64,000 nt of DNA, from assembly GCF_036421915.1 (NCBI RefSeq), contig NZ_JAZGOM010000006.1; one strand, written 5' to 3'. A program made the translations under genes and the position numbers. The DNA comes from Georgenia_A wangjunii (GTDB taxonomy: Bacteria > Actinomycetota > Actinomycetes > Actinomycetales > Actinomycetaceae). Positions within the stretch are counted from its first letter, which is position 1. Each line of letters begins with the position of its first letter. Positions 41,400 to 50,557 of this stretch are shown one piece after another. Below the pieces are notes generated by a model. It saw only the letters and a list, made by a program, of their open reading frames with translations. It did no database searches and had not been told where the DNA came from.

Positions 41400-44015
41400 T
41401 CAGTCGCCGGTGAGCGTGAGTGCGCGCTCCTGCGCCTCCTCGACGGCCGAACGGGTGAACGGCCACGGGAAGGTCTCCCCGCGCGCCCACGGCTCGAGCT
41501 GGTCGGTGTAGTGCGGCGACGCCGGGTGACCTGAGTTGCCGGTGAAGCTGACCCACACCGAGGAGTCGAGGTCGGCGAGGTCGGCGACCATCCGCATGGA
41601 CGCCCCCGACGTCACCTCGTAGTCGGGCCGCCCGTCGACGAACGCGCCGGCGTCCCAGCCGGTGGCGTTGACGACGGCGGACCCGCCGCCGACGCCGATG
41701 GGGTCGGGGTTCGTCAGCCACGTGAGGGCCTCGGGCACGCCGTCGCCGCCGAGTACGGGGTGACGCGGGGCGACCTTGTGCATGCGCGACCACTCCCAGT
41801 CCTCCGGCTCCTTGCCGAGGGAGTTCGTCAGCTGGTCGCGCGCCGCCGTGAGCGCCTGGCTGAGCATCTCGTCCCGGCTCTCGACGAGGTTGACGGTCGT
41901 CCGGTCGTCCCACCACGGGCTGTTGGGGGACTCGAGGAGCGGGCGGATGACGTCGAGCCAGCGTGAACCGCCGTCGGGCGCCATGCTCACGGGGAGCTCG
42001 TCCGCGAAGGTGAGGTGGAGGAGGTTGGCCCACACCGCCGCGAAGTAGGCGGCAGCGGCGGAGTCGCCGTGCTGGGGGTAGCCGTCCGCACCCCAGTCCT
42101 CGAACAGCTCGAGGGCCTCGCCCACGAACGGGTCGTCGACGGGCACCTGGAGGAGCACCGGCACGAGGGCGGCGGCGAAGGCGTTGGCGTCGTCGAGCAT
42201 GATCGCGTTCATCCGCTCGACGTCGATGGCCGTGCCCGCCTCGATGTCGGCCGTGAGGAGCTCGCGGATGCGCTGCGAGCGGTAGCCGGCGTCGAAGTCT
42301 CCCGTGAGGAACGGGCCCTGCCCCGCCGGCAGGACCGCCTGGTTCGCCGCGACGACGAATCCCTCCTCGGGGTTGAGCCCGCGGGGCATGGCCTCCGGTG
42401 CGACGTAGCCCACCCAGTCGAAGGCCGAGTCCCAGCCGGGCCTGGGCCAGGAGCCGTCGGAGGGCACCGGGCTGCCCGGGACGTCCTGGCGCACGGGGAT
42501 CCGGCCCGGGGCCTGGTAGCCGATGTCGCCGTCCGTCGTGGCGAAGACGATGTTCTGCGCGGGGACGTCGAAGAGCGCGGCGGCCGCGGCGATGTCGGCG
42601 GCGTCGGCGGCGCGGTTGATGGCGAAGAGCGCGTCCCCGGTGCGGCCCGGCGTCAGCGCCGTCCACGCCATCGACACGGCGTAACCACCGAAGCCGGACG
42701 GCGGCGAGCCGTCCGGCACGGGCGTGTTGCCGGCCGCCGCGGTCGCCGGGAGCACGCCGGAGACGACGGGCCCGTGGCCCGTGCTCGCGACGCCGAGAGC
42801 GACGTCCTCCGCGCCGTTGACCCGGATGGTCTCGGTGCGCCGGTCGAGCGGGACGCGCTCGCCGTCGCGCAGGTACGTGCCGTCGTCGTAGACGCGCTCG
42901 AGGTAGAAGTCGACGACGTCGGCACCGAGGTTCGTCAGCCCCCACGCCAGGTCGGCGTTGTGGCCGATGACGACGCCCGGCATGCCCGCGAAGCTGAACC
43001 CGGCGACGTCGAACGTGCAGGCCGCGCTCATCTCGCGGCAGTGGAGGCCCACCTGGTACCAGATCCCCGGGGCGGAGATCCCGAGGTGCGGGTCGTTCGC
43101 GAGCAGCGGTGCGCCCGTGTCCGTGTGCTCGCCGCTGACGACGAAGGAGTTCGACCCGATGCCGTCGCCCTCGCCGAGGAGGCGCGGGGTGGCGGTGAGG
43201 GCGTCGAGGGCGCTCTCGAGCGCGTCGAGGGCGCCCTCGTCCGGCACCGCGAGGGAGTGCTCAGCCTCGTCGGCGGCGGCGGGTGCGGGTGCGGGTGCGG
43301 CCCCCTGCGGCAGGATCGGGGCGTTGAGGTCGTACGGGTAGGACGGGTAGAGCTGCGCGACACGCTCGACCTCACCGGCGAGCGGGCGCAGCGCGGTGGC
43401 CCGGCCCAGCTCCTCGTCGTAGTTGGCGGCGAGGTCCCAGGCCATGGCCTTGAGCCAGGCGAGGGAGTCGATGGGGTTCCACGCCTCGACGTCCTCGAGC
43501 GTCGTCGTCAGCCCGAGAACTGTGTACTCCATGCCGAGCTCGCTGGCCTCGTGGGTGTCGAGGTAGGCGTTGACGCCCTCGGTGTACGCCTCGAGGAACG
43601 TGCGGGACTCCTCGGCGAGGAGGTCCCACTCCTGCTCGGCGACCCGGCGCCAGCCGAACGTGCGGATGACGCTGTCCGCGGCGACGGCGTCCTCGTTCTC
43701 GCCGACGAGCTCGGACAGCCGCCCGGCGGTGACGTGCCGGCGGTAGTCCATCTCGAAGAAGCGGTCCTGCGCGTGGACGTAGCCCTGCGCGCGGAAGAGG
43801 TCGACGTCGGTGTCCGCGTAGATCTGCGGGATGCCGCGCGCGTCGCGCAGCACCTCGACCTCACCGGCGAGGACCGGCACGGTGCTCGAGCCGCTGACGT
43901 CCGGCAGTGGACGGCGCACGAGGATCACCCCGAGCGTCGCGCCGACGGCGAGGACGACGACGAGGACGACGGCAACGATCAGCACGATGCGGTTCAGCAG
44001 GCTCAGTCCGGGCAC
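41400..44015 (-). CDS. penicillin acylase family (Ntn-hydrolase) protein
   Basis: An 871-residue exported amidase of the N-terminal-nucleophile class; members act on penicillin G, cephalosporins or acyl-homoserine lactones, and substrate cannot be told here. A signal-anchor helix (NRIVLIVAVVLVVVLAVGATL) is followed by the alpha chain (IPQIYADTDVDLFRAQGYVHAQDR). A linker rich in Pro/Ala leads to the beta chain whose nucleophile is the Ser in GIGSNSFVVSG (about 286), exposed by autocleavage, with NDPHLG and HNADLAWGLTN after it. GTG at 44015 follows TACCCT by 6 nt. No beta-lactam or quorum-sensing gene is adjacent. Confidence 0.92.
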   Translation of the reverse strand: MPGLSLLNRIVLIVAVVLVVVLAVGATLGVILVRRPLPDVSGSSTVPVLAGEVEVLRDARGIPQIYADTDVDLFRAQGYVHAQDRFFEMDYRRHVTAGRLSELVGENEDAVAADSVIRTFGWRRVAEQEWDLLAEESRTFLEAYTEGVNAYLDTHEASELGMEYTVLGLTTTLEDVEAWNPIDSLAWLKAMAWDLAANYDEELGRATALRPLAGEVERVAQLYPSYPYDLNAPILPQGAAPAPAPAAADEAEHSLAVPDEGALDALESALDALTATPRLLGEGDGIGSNSFVVSGEHTDTGAPLLANDPHLGISAPGIWYQVGLHCREMSAACTFDVAGFSFAGMPGVVIGHNADLAWGLTNLGADVVDFYLERVYDDGTYLRDGERVPLDRRTETIRVNGAEDVALGVASTGHGPVVSGVLPATAAAGNTPVPDGSPPSGFGGYAVSMAWTALTPGRTGDALFAINRAADAADIAAAAALFDVPAQNIVFATTDGDIGYQAPGRIPVRQDVPGSPVPSDGSWPRPGWDSAFDWVGYVAPEAMPRGLNPEEGFVVAANQAVLPAGQGPFLTGDFDAGYRSQRIRELLTADIEAGTAIDVERMNAIMLDDANAFAAALVPVLLQVPVDDPFVGEALELFEDWGADGYPQHGDSAAAAYFAAVWANLLHLTFADELPVSMAPDGGSRWLDVIRPLLESPNSPWWDDRTTVNLVESRDEMLSQALTAARDQLTNSLGKEPEDWEWSRMHKVAPRHPVLGGDGVPEALTWLTNPDPIGVGGGSAVVNATGWDAGAFVDGRPDYEVTSGASMRMVADLADLDSSVWVSFTGNSGHPASPHYTDQLEPWARGETFPWPFTRSAVEEAQERALTLTGD

Positions 44016-44021
44016 CTTGTG

Positions 44022-44027
44022 AGGGTA
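44022..44027 (-). promoter_or_regulatory. -10 box TACCCT of the acylase gene (leaderless)
   Basis: TACCCT, 6 nt, then GTG at 44015. Confidence 0.5.
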
Positions 44028-44165
44028 TCGGCTGGCGCGGGGGCGGCCCCCTGGGCGCGCGGCGCCGCGGCACCGCGGTGTGTGAGCCTGCTCCCCCGCC
44101 GGCGGCTGCGCCGCCCCGCCCACAGGTCCCCGGGTGCCAACCCCGCCCCTGGCGTCCGGCGCCCC

Positions 44166-44171
44166 TACGGT
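44166..44171 (+). promoter_or_regulatory. -10 box TACGGT of the SAF-domain gene (leaderless)
   Basis: TACGGT, 6 nt, then ATG at 44178. Confidence 0.5.
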
Positions 44172-44177
44172 CGCGGC

Positions 44178-44852
44178 ATGGCGACAGTCCTCCGCGAGCG
44201 CGTGCTCCCGTCGCGCGGCCGCAGCGCCCGGCTGCGGCGCTGGGCGTGGCGGTGCCGGCACGTCGTGCTCGCGGTCGCCCTCGCGCTCTGCGTGGGCGTC
44301 GTCCTCGCCGAGCTGCGCCCGCCCCCGCCGCGCACGGAGCCCGTGCTCGTCCTCGCCCGGGACGTCCCCGCCGGGGCAGTCCTCACGGGCGCGGACCTCG
44401 CTGTCCGGCAGGCGGGCGCCGGGAGCGTGCCGGCGCATGCGCTGCGCGCCGTCGGCGAGGCGGAGGGGGCGACCCTCGCGGTCGGCCTCCCGGCTGGCTT
44501 CCCGCTCGCGGGAAGCGTCCTCGTCGGCCCGGGCCTGGCCGACGGTGCGCCCCCGGGTCTCGTCGTCGTCCCCGTGCGCCTGGCAGACCCCGGTGTCGTC
44601 GCGATGCTGCGGCCCGGGGACCGGGTCGACCTCCTGGCCGCGACCGCCGACGCGGCCGGCACGGCCGGGCCGGCGGAGGTGGTCGCCGCGGGGGCGCTCG
44701 TCCTGGCGCGGCACGAGGAGGCGGGCGCAGGGCTGCTCGGCGCCGGCGCCGAGGCACCGCTCGTCCTCGTCGCGCTCCCGCCCCCGGTCGCCGCTGCCGT
44801 CGTGGGCGCGAGCGCGTGGGCGCCCCTGCGGGTCGTGCTCACGCGTCAGTGA
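44178..44852 (+). CDS. SAF-domain protein, CpaB/RcpC-like
   Basis: A 224-residue protein with a basic N-terminus, one membrane helix (about 28-46, HVVLAVALALCVGVVLAEL) and an extracytoplasmic SAF domain (VLVLARDVPAGAVLTGADLAV, then AEGATLAVGLPAGFPLAGSVL), followed by a second beta region (VRLADPGVVAMLRPGDRVDLLAA). This is the architecture of CpaB, an assembly protein of Flp/Tad pili, but no tad, cpaC or pilin gene is in the window. In actinobacteria such orphan SAF proteins often lie near mscL, as here. Role unknown. Confidence 0.85.
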   Translation: MATVLRERVLPSRGRSARLRRWAWRCRHVVLAVALALCVGVVLAELRPPPPRTEPVLVLARDVPAGAVLTGADLAVRQAGAGSVPAHALRAVGEAEGATLAVGLPAGFPLAGSVLVGPGLADGAPPGLVVVPVRLADPGVVAMLRPGDRVDLLAATADAAGTAGPAEVVAAGALVLARHEEAGAGLLGAGAEAPLVLVALPPPVAAAVVGASAWAPLRVVLTRQ

Positions 44853-45028
44853 CGGGAGAGGGTCAGCGCCGACGGCGCGCTACCGCGCCGCGGCGGGACC
44901 CCGGCGCCGCAGTGATCGACATGCGGCCGCGCCCGCCGTCCCGCGCGACGGCGAAGGTGCCGGGTCGTCGCCCGGCGTGCCGGCGGGCGGGTGGTGCGGT
45001 CGCGCGTTCGCCGGCCAGGGGTGAGGGG

Positions 45029-45427
45029 TCAGACGCCGCCGCGGGCCTTGAGCAGGTCGCGGATCTCCTGGAGGAGGAGCACGTCCTCGGCCGGTGCCTC
45101 GGGCTCGGGCTCGACCCCCCGGGCACGCCGCTCCTTGAACGCGTTCATCGGGGCCACGATGAGGAAGTAGACGACGGCCGCGGTGATGAGGAAGACGATG
45201 ATCGCGTTGATGACCGCCGCGAAGTCCACGTACGTGTTGTCGTTCCCGCTGATGATCCAGAGCCCGAGGCCCTCGGCCTGCGCCCCGCCGAACGAGTTGA
45301 GCAGCGGGGTGATGAGGCTCGAGACGATCGTCGAGACGATCGCGGCGAACGCCGAGCCGATCACCACCGCGACCGCGAGGTCGACGACGTTGCCCCGCAT
45401 GATGAATTCCTTGAATCCCTTGAGCAT
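45029..45427 (-). CDS. mscL: large-conductance mechanosensitive channel
   Basis: Pentameric channel that opens under membrane tension to protect against osmotic downshock. The 132-residue protein shows the N-terminal amphipathic helix and first gate helix (FIMRGNVVDLAVAVVIGSAF), a short periplasmic loop, the second helix (VINAIIVFLITAAVVYFLIV) and a charged C-terminal bundle (EDVLLLQEIRDLLKARGGV). ATG at 45427 matches the family's MLKGFKEF start; GTG at 45436 would add three residues but would leave only 2 nt after the GAGGAG site. Confidence 0.96.
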   Translation of the reverse strand: MLKGFKEFIMRGNVVDLAVAVVIGSAFAAIVSTIVSSLITPLLNSFGGAQAEGLGLWIISGNDNTYVDFAAVINAIIVFLITAAVVYFLIVAPMNAFKERRARGVEPEPEAPAEDVLLLQEIRDLLKARGGV

Positions 45428-45498
45428 CGCGCTCACAGCTCCTCTGGTCGGGACGGTCCAGCACAGCGCTTGCCGTTGCTGAGGACGCTACCGGCTCG

Positions 45499-45804
45499 TC
45501 ACCAGTGCGGAGGCTTGTCCTCGAGGAGCCGGGCGTCGTTCGAGTCCGCCGAGCGCTGCCCCCACGCGGCGTCCGTGTCCTCGGCGGCCCGGTCGGGCAC
45601 GACCGGCGCACTGGGCGTGGCACGCTCGTCTGCGTCCGCCGGCGGCACCCCGCGCCCGGTGCCACCCGCGGCAGGGGCGCCTTCGGACGCCACCTCGGCG
45701 GCCGGCTCGCTCCACGCCAGCGCGCGGCTGACGTCGGCGTCGTCGGCGCCGACGCGAGTCGGGGGTGCGACGACGCGCCGGTGCCGGCGCGGCCGACCGC
45801 TCAC
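45499..45804 (-). CDS. short actinobacterial protein ending in DKPPHW
   Basis: A 101-residue Ala/Pro/Asp-rich protein, probably largely disordered. It starts basic (SGRPRRHRRVVAPPTRVGADD) and ends WGQRSADSNDARLLEDKPPHW. A conserved short C-terminus of the form RLxxDxPPHW is a pattern I recall from actinobacterial hypothetical proteins; function is unknown. GTG at 45804 lies 13 bp after the stop of the giant helicase-like gene, so the two probably share a transcript. A longer in-frame extension would overlap the upstream gene and is rejected. Confidence 0.65.
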   Translation of the reverse strand: MSGRPRRHRRVVAPPTRVGADDADVSRALAWSEPAAEVASEGAPAAGGTGRGVPPADADERATPSAPVVPDRAAEDTDAAWGQRSADSNDARLLEDKPPHW

Positions 45805-45817
45805 GACGGCGCCGTGC

Positions 45818-48800
45818 TCAGCGCCGCCGCCGGGCCGCGACCGCGCCGAGGACGGCGTCGCTCTGGGCGCCGCGGCGGGTGAGGCCGAGCTCGGTGCGCA
45901 GCTCGGCGACGAGCTCGGCGTCCGTGCGCTCCACGCCGTCCTCGTCGATCCAGACCGCGAGCTCGTCGAGCTGGTCGTCGCCGTAGGCGGCGAGCGGCAG
46001 CCCGGGCAGGACCGCGGGGCGTGGCCCCCGTGCCCGCACAGGGTCCGGCGCCGAGGGCGTCGGACGGGCATCGGTCGGACCGGCATCAACGAGCTCGGCG
46101 CCAGTCGGAGCGCCCTCACCGGGCTCCGCGCCCGTCGGCTCGCTGCCGGCGTGCCCGAGGTCGGCGTGCCTCCCGGCGGCATGCTCGGCGACGGCCTCGG
46201 CCGCGGGCTCAGCGTCGACCTGTGCCGCGTCGTCCGGTCCCCCGCCGTCCGCCGCGCCGTCTCTCGGCCCGGGGTGCGGGTCCACGGCACCGGCGGCGTG
46301 CTCGGCGCCGCTCGCCTCCGCCCCGCCAGCGGTCCTACGTGCCGTCAGGGGGTCCACGACGTCGTCGCTCTCCCCCGTGCCGGCGTGGTCCTCGGCGTCG
46401 GGCCCCGGCGCACCGTCCGGCGCGTCGATGTCGGCCGGCAGCGGGATCGAGGCGAGCTGGACCGGGTGCGCGCGGCGGCGGCGGGCGTCGACCACGTCGA
46501 GGACCTTGGCGAGGATCGTCGTCGCCTCCCCCTGCGGGTCCATGAACACCGCGGTGGAGAACGCCATGTGCACGCTCCACCCGCGCGCCGTGAGCCGCTG
46601 CACGCGGTGCCGGTCACGCCGGCGCAGGCTCGGCTCGCCGACGTAGCCAGCGTCGTCGGTGAGGACGGCGACGAGCAGCTCGCCGGGCAGGTCCGGGTGG
46701 CCGATCGCGAGGGGGACGCGCTCGCCGTCGGGGCGCCCGTACTGCGGCACGACGGTGAGTCCGAGGCGCCACAGCCGCTCGGCGAGGTCGACGAGCAGCG
46801 GGTCGGGCGCGGCGGCCGCCTCGACGTCGGCCGGTGGGGTCTCGCTCTCGGCCCGCTCGAGGAGGTCGGCGAGGAGGATCGGGCCGGGCTGCTTGAGCCG
46901 GGAGCGGTCGAGGTCGGCAGGGGCGATGCAGCTGACCACGACGAGGTCGCGGCGGACCGCGTCGAGCGCGTCCACCATGTAGGCGACGCCGTCGGGCCCG
47001 CTGACCGGTCCGAAGCGGTGCAGGACGCGCCCGTGGGGCGTCTTGGCGAAGCCGAGCGTGAGGATGACAGCGTCGCGGCGCAGCCCCGCGGCGCCGTCGG
47101 CGTCGACGACGACGAACGGCTCCGGCCGGGCGGCGTCGAAGAAGTCGGCGAGCGCGGCGCTGTTCGTGACAGCGGCGATGACCGCCTCGCGCACGCGCCC
47201 GGCGTGCCGGGCGTTGAGCGCGACGACCGCGAGGGACTCCTCGGGCCGGCTGAGCGCGTGGTCGATGACGAGGTCGACGACGTGGTCCACCTCGGTCTGG
47301 ACGCTCTCGACGGCGTCCGCCCCGGGGGCCGGCATCCCGAAGCCGTCGACGAGGTCGAGGCGGATCGAGGACCCCGACGGCGGTGCGGGGACGGAGCGGA
47401 TGACGTCGCCGTACCCGTGCTCGGCCAGGAAGTCCGCGATCGACTCCTCCCGCTCGGCGCGGTCGGTCGGCAGGGTGAGGGTCGGCAGCAGCGGGGCGAG
47501 CGCCCCGACGAGGCCCCCGCCGCCGCGGCGGGAGTCCCCGACGAGGACCACCTGGCGCGCGCGGGCGATCGCGCCGACCGCCTGGGCGACGGGCAGGTGC
47601 TGGGCTCCGTCGAGCACGAGGAGGTCGATCGTGCGGCCGGCGGGCAGGAGCTGGGGCACGAGCATCGGCGCGACGATCCACGCCGGGCGGGCCGCGCCGG
47701 CCAGGCGCGGGTGCCGTGCGATCGTCTGGCGGAGGTTCCCGCCGTGGTCGCTGCGCAGCTCGGTGACGAGCTGAGCGGCCTCCTCGCGGTGCTCGCGGAC
47801 GAGCGCGCGCACGCTCCGGGCGACGGCGCGGCGCACCGGCCCGACGAGGGAGGTCACGTGCTGGGCGTCGAGGTCGCGGAAGCGCTCCGCGAGGGCGACG
47901 AGCGCGGGGCCGTCGTAACCGGCGAGCGCCGGGTCCGACCGGAGGATCTCCTCGAGCACCGAGCTCCACCACGCGAGCTCGAACTCGGCGCCGAGGCCGG
48001 CGGTCGGCACGCGCCTGGCCGCGAGGTCGGCGACGAGGTCCGCGAGGCCGAGGTCGGTGAGCTCGGCGAGGACCGCCGTGCGCTCCGGCAGGAGCCGCAG
48101 CGCCTCGCCGTCCACCCCCAGCTCCGCCATCTTCTCGACGAGGCGGCCGAGCGGGACGTCGAGGAGGTCGTCGAAGCCCGCGCCGCTGCCGATGACGGGG
48201 TCGAGCGCGTCGAGGTCCGCGCGCACGCTCCGCGCGTGCCGCTCGATCTCCGCCATGCCGTGCGGCAGGCGGGGCCATCCTCCGGCCGGGCAGTGGCGGC
48301 GCCAGATCTCACGCTGCGCCTGGACGCGCACGAGCTCGCCGTGAAGGTCCTCGACGGGCCGGCCCGGCCGGAGGAGGTCCTTGGCCTGCTTGCGCAGGCG
48401 GCGGCGCACGCGCCCGCGCATCTCGAGGCCGTGCTCCTTGCGCCACGCGCGCGTCGACGTCGCGATGACCATGTCCGCGGCCGACCGCTCGAAGATCTGG
48501 GGGGTGAACACGTCGAGCGCGCTGCGCACGCCGTCGAGCATGCGTAGCTGCTCGGCCCACTCGCGCATCGTCGTCGCCGGCTCCAGGCCGGTCTCGCGAG
48601 CCGCGCGGGTGACCTGGTCCCGCAGCTCGGGCAGGCTCAGCTCGGCCAGGCGCTGGACCCGCTCGAGCGCCTCGTGCGCCGCCCGGGAGCTCGACAGGCG
48701 CGCCCCGTACCAGGGGGTGTCGTGGGGACGGAGCTCGAAGGCGCCGAGGCTGCCGGCGCGGACGACACGCTCGCGCGCCCGGTCGCGGGTCTCGCCGACG

Positions 48801-50557
48801 AGGCGGCCGAGGACGTCGCCGGGCAGCCGGACGGCGGTGCGCGGCCCCGGACGGACGGCGGTGAGCGCGGCCAGCGACTGGAGGGCGGCGTGGGCCGAGG
48901 CCCCCCACGGCTCGCGGCGCACGTGGAGCGCGTTGACGTACCCGGCGAGCCTGGTACGGGTCTCGAGGAGCTGGGCGCGCAGCGCGTGGACGGCGTCGTC
49001 GTCGATCTCGGGATCCACCGGGGTGAGCCCGGAGCGCAGCTGCTCGGCCGCCGTCGTCCGCCAGCGGGCGTCAGCCGTGACGTCGAGGACGAGGTCCGGC
49101 AGGCCCAGGTCGTCCATCGTCCGCGCGAGGGCGCGGCCGACTCGACGCGTGCCGGGCACGTAGAGCGCGCGGCGCCCGGAAGCGGTCGCGTCGGCGAGGA
49201 CCGCGGCGACGGTGCCCGGCACGTCCGATCCCGGGGGCGCGTCGACGAAGAGGTGCGCACCGCTCGCGACCGCGTCGATGACCCGCTGCTGGTCGGCGTC
49301 GAGGTCGCCCACGCCGCGCTCGGCCTGGGGCGCACGGTCGGCGTCGACGCGTGGTGGGAGCGGCACGTGGAGAGCGGAACGGGCACCCTCGTCGCCGGCG
49401 AGCGCGGCGACGACGACGTGCCCGGCGAGCTCGTCGTGCATGGCGTCGAGGTCCTCGACGAGCACCTGGCCGGGGTGGACGAACGGGCCGATGACGATGC
49501 GCTCGGCGAGGGAGAAGTCCGGGAGCGTCTCCTCCCCGAGGGCGGCGATGCGGTGGAGTGCGGCGCGTGGGGAGAACCCGTGCTCGGTGAACGACGTCCG
49601 GGCGATCGCTCCCACATCGACACCGATGCCCCGGGACCGCAGGGCACGGACGACGACGGGGTTGACCTCGATCGCGGGCTCGAGGTCGATGTCGAAGTCG
49701 GACTCGTTGCCCTGGCGGACGCTGACGCGGACGGGGCGCAGGAGGACCGGCGCGCGCACGGTGCGCGGGCGGCGCGGGGCGGGCTCGCGGTACGGCGTGC
49801 GGCTGGGGGCGGACGACGGCGCGGGGTCGGCGGCGGCGTCGCTACCGGTGCGCCCGCGGGAGGTGCTTCCGGGGTGCTCAGGGGCGGCCGCTGCGGGATG
49901 CGGGGCGTCCTCGGCGATGACGCCTGGGTGTGCGTCCTCGGGCTCGCCGTCCTCCGTCCATGTCGCCACGCCGACGGCCAGGTAGGTCGGGGCGACGCCG
50001 TAGCGCTGGGCGAGCTCGTCGGTGCGGGCACTGACCGTGCGGGCGCTGCGCCGGGCCGCCACGAGGGCGTCCCCCTCGCGGACGAGGTTGCTCAGGCGGG
50101 TGGTCCGCCCGGCGTAGAGCTGGGCGATCCCGGAGGGGTGTGCCGCGGTGAGGTCGATGATGGCGTCGCCGAGCAACGTGACGTCGGAGAGCGTGCTCGC
50201 CCCGCCCAGCTCGACGAGGTCCTCGCGCCAGCCCTCGGCAGCGGCGTCGACGGCGCGTGCACGCGCGGACGCGCCGGCGCCCGGAGCCGCGGCGTCGCCG
50301 GGCCCCGGCGCGCGGGAGCCGTCACCCAGGTCTCGGGCGGAGCGCGCGGAACCGAGGCCGACCCGGGCGGGGCCGGAGGGAGGTGCGGCGCCCAGCGAGG
50401 TCCGGACCTCCTCCCGGTCGGGGCGGAGGTCGTCCTCGTCGTCGGATCGGTTCCCGTCGGTGCCGGGCGCGCCGTCGCGGACCAGCCGGACGCGTGGGTC
50501 TTCCCCGGCGGAGCGTCGTGCCGCACCGGAGCGGCTGAAGAGCGCTGAGGGAGTCAT
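45818..50557 (-). CDS. giant SF1-helicase/REase_MTES_1575-like protein with degenerate catalytic motifs
   Basis: A 1579-residue protein. The N-terminal ~290 residues are Arg/Pro/Ala-rich with a short helical region. A superfamily 1 helicase-like core spans about 290-1240, and a restriction-endonuclease-like domain follows at about 1249-1345 (LWRLGLTVVPQYGRPDGE to FSTAVFMDP), then a ~200-residue acidic low-complexity stretch and a final helical motif. Where SF1 enzymes have GPPGTGKT it reads APPGSDVPG (about 437), lacking the Lys. Walker B reads LLVLDGAQHLP without the Glu. In the nuclease-like domain the usual acidic residues read VPLAIG and AVLTDDAGY. It may therefore be a structural or regulatory pseudoenzyme. 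Related active helicase-nuclease fusions are often linked to phage defence; that role here is inference. TAGCGT lies 6 nt before ATG. Confidence 0.8.
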   Translation of the reverse strand: MTPSALFSRSGAARRSAGEDPRVRLVRDGAPGTDGNRSDDEDDLRPDREEVRTSLGAAPPSGPARVGLGSARSARDLGDGSRAPGPGDAAAPGAGASARARAVDAAAEGWREDLVELGGASTLSDVTLLGDAIIDLTAAHPSGIAQLYAGRTTRLSNLVREGDALVAARRSARTVSARTDELAQRYGVAPTYLAVGVATWTEDGEPEDAHPGVIAEDAPHPAAAAPEHPGSTSRGRTGSDAAADPAPSSAPSRTPYREPAPRRPRTVRAPVLLRPVRVSVRQGNESDFDIDLEPAIEVNPVVVRALRSRGIGVDVGAIARTSFTEHGFSPRAALHRIAALGEETLPDFSLAERIVIGPFVHPGQVLVEDLDAMHDELAGHVVVAALAGDEGARSALHVPLPPRVDADRAPQAERGVGDLDADQQRVIDAVASGAHLFVDAPPGSDVPGTVAAVLADATASGRRALYVPGTRRVGRALARTMDDLGLPDLVLDVTADARWRTTAAEQLRSGLTPVDPEIDDDAVHALRAQLLETRTRLAGYVNALHVRREPWGASAHAALQSLAALTAVRPGPRTAVRLPGDVLGRLVGETRDRARERVVRAGSLGAFELRPHDTPWYGARLSSSRAAHEALERVQRLAELSLPELRDQVTRAARETGLEPATTMREWAEQLRMLDGVRSALDVFTPQIFERSAADMVIATSTRAWRKEHGLEMRGRVRRRLRKQAKDLLRPGRPVEDLHGELVRVQAQREIWRRHCPAGGWPRLPHGMAEIERHARSVRADLDALDPVIGSGAGFDDLLDVPLGRLVEKMAELGVDGEALRLLPERTAVLAELTDLGLADLVADLAARRVPTAGLGAEFELAWWSSVLEEILRSDPALAGYDGPALVALAERFRDLDAQHVTSLVGPVRRAVARSVRALVREHREEAAQLVTELRSDHGGNLRQTIARHPRLAGAARPAWIVAPMLVPQLLPAGRTIDLLVLDGAQHLPVAQAVGAIARARQVVLVGDSRRGGGGLVGALAPLLPTLTLPTDRAEREESIADFLAEHGYGDVIRSVPAPPSGSSIRLDLVDGFGMPAPGADAVESVQTEVDHVVDLVIDHALSRPEESLAVVALNARHAGRVREAVIAAVTNSAALADFFDAARPEPFVVVDADGAAGLRRDAVILTLGFAKTPHGRVLHRFGPVSGPDGVAYMVDALDAVRRDLVVVSCIAPADLDRSRLKQPGPILLADLLERAESETPPADVEAAAAPDPLLVDLAERLWRLGLTVVPQYGRPDGERVPLAIGHPDLPGELLVAVLTDDAGYVGEPSLRRRDRHRVQRLTARGWSVHMAFSTAVFMDPQGEATTILAKVLDVVDARRRRAHPVQLASIPLPADIDAPDGAPGPDAEDHAGTGESDDVVDPLTARRTAGGAEASGAEHAAGAVDPHPGPRDGAADGGGPDDAAQVDAEPAAEAVAEHAAGRHADLGHAGSEPTGAEPGEGAPTGAELVDAGPTDARPTPSAPDPVRARGPRPAVLPGLPLAAYGDDQLDELAVWIDEDGVERTDAELVAELRTELGLTRRGAQSDAVLGAVAARRRR

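Noticed and set aside
42015..44852. Long plus-strand open frame of 945 codons
   Set aside because: It is antisense to the penicillin-acylase-family gene, rich in Arg/Gly/Val/Asp as expected of GC-rich mirror frames. Only its last 225 codons (44178-44852) are the real SAF-domain gene.
43907..48547. Plus-strand open frame of 1546 codons
   Set aside because: Antisense to mscL and the giant helicase-like gene; repetitive Arg/Asp/Gly composition and no domain. A shadow of high third-position GC.
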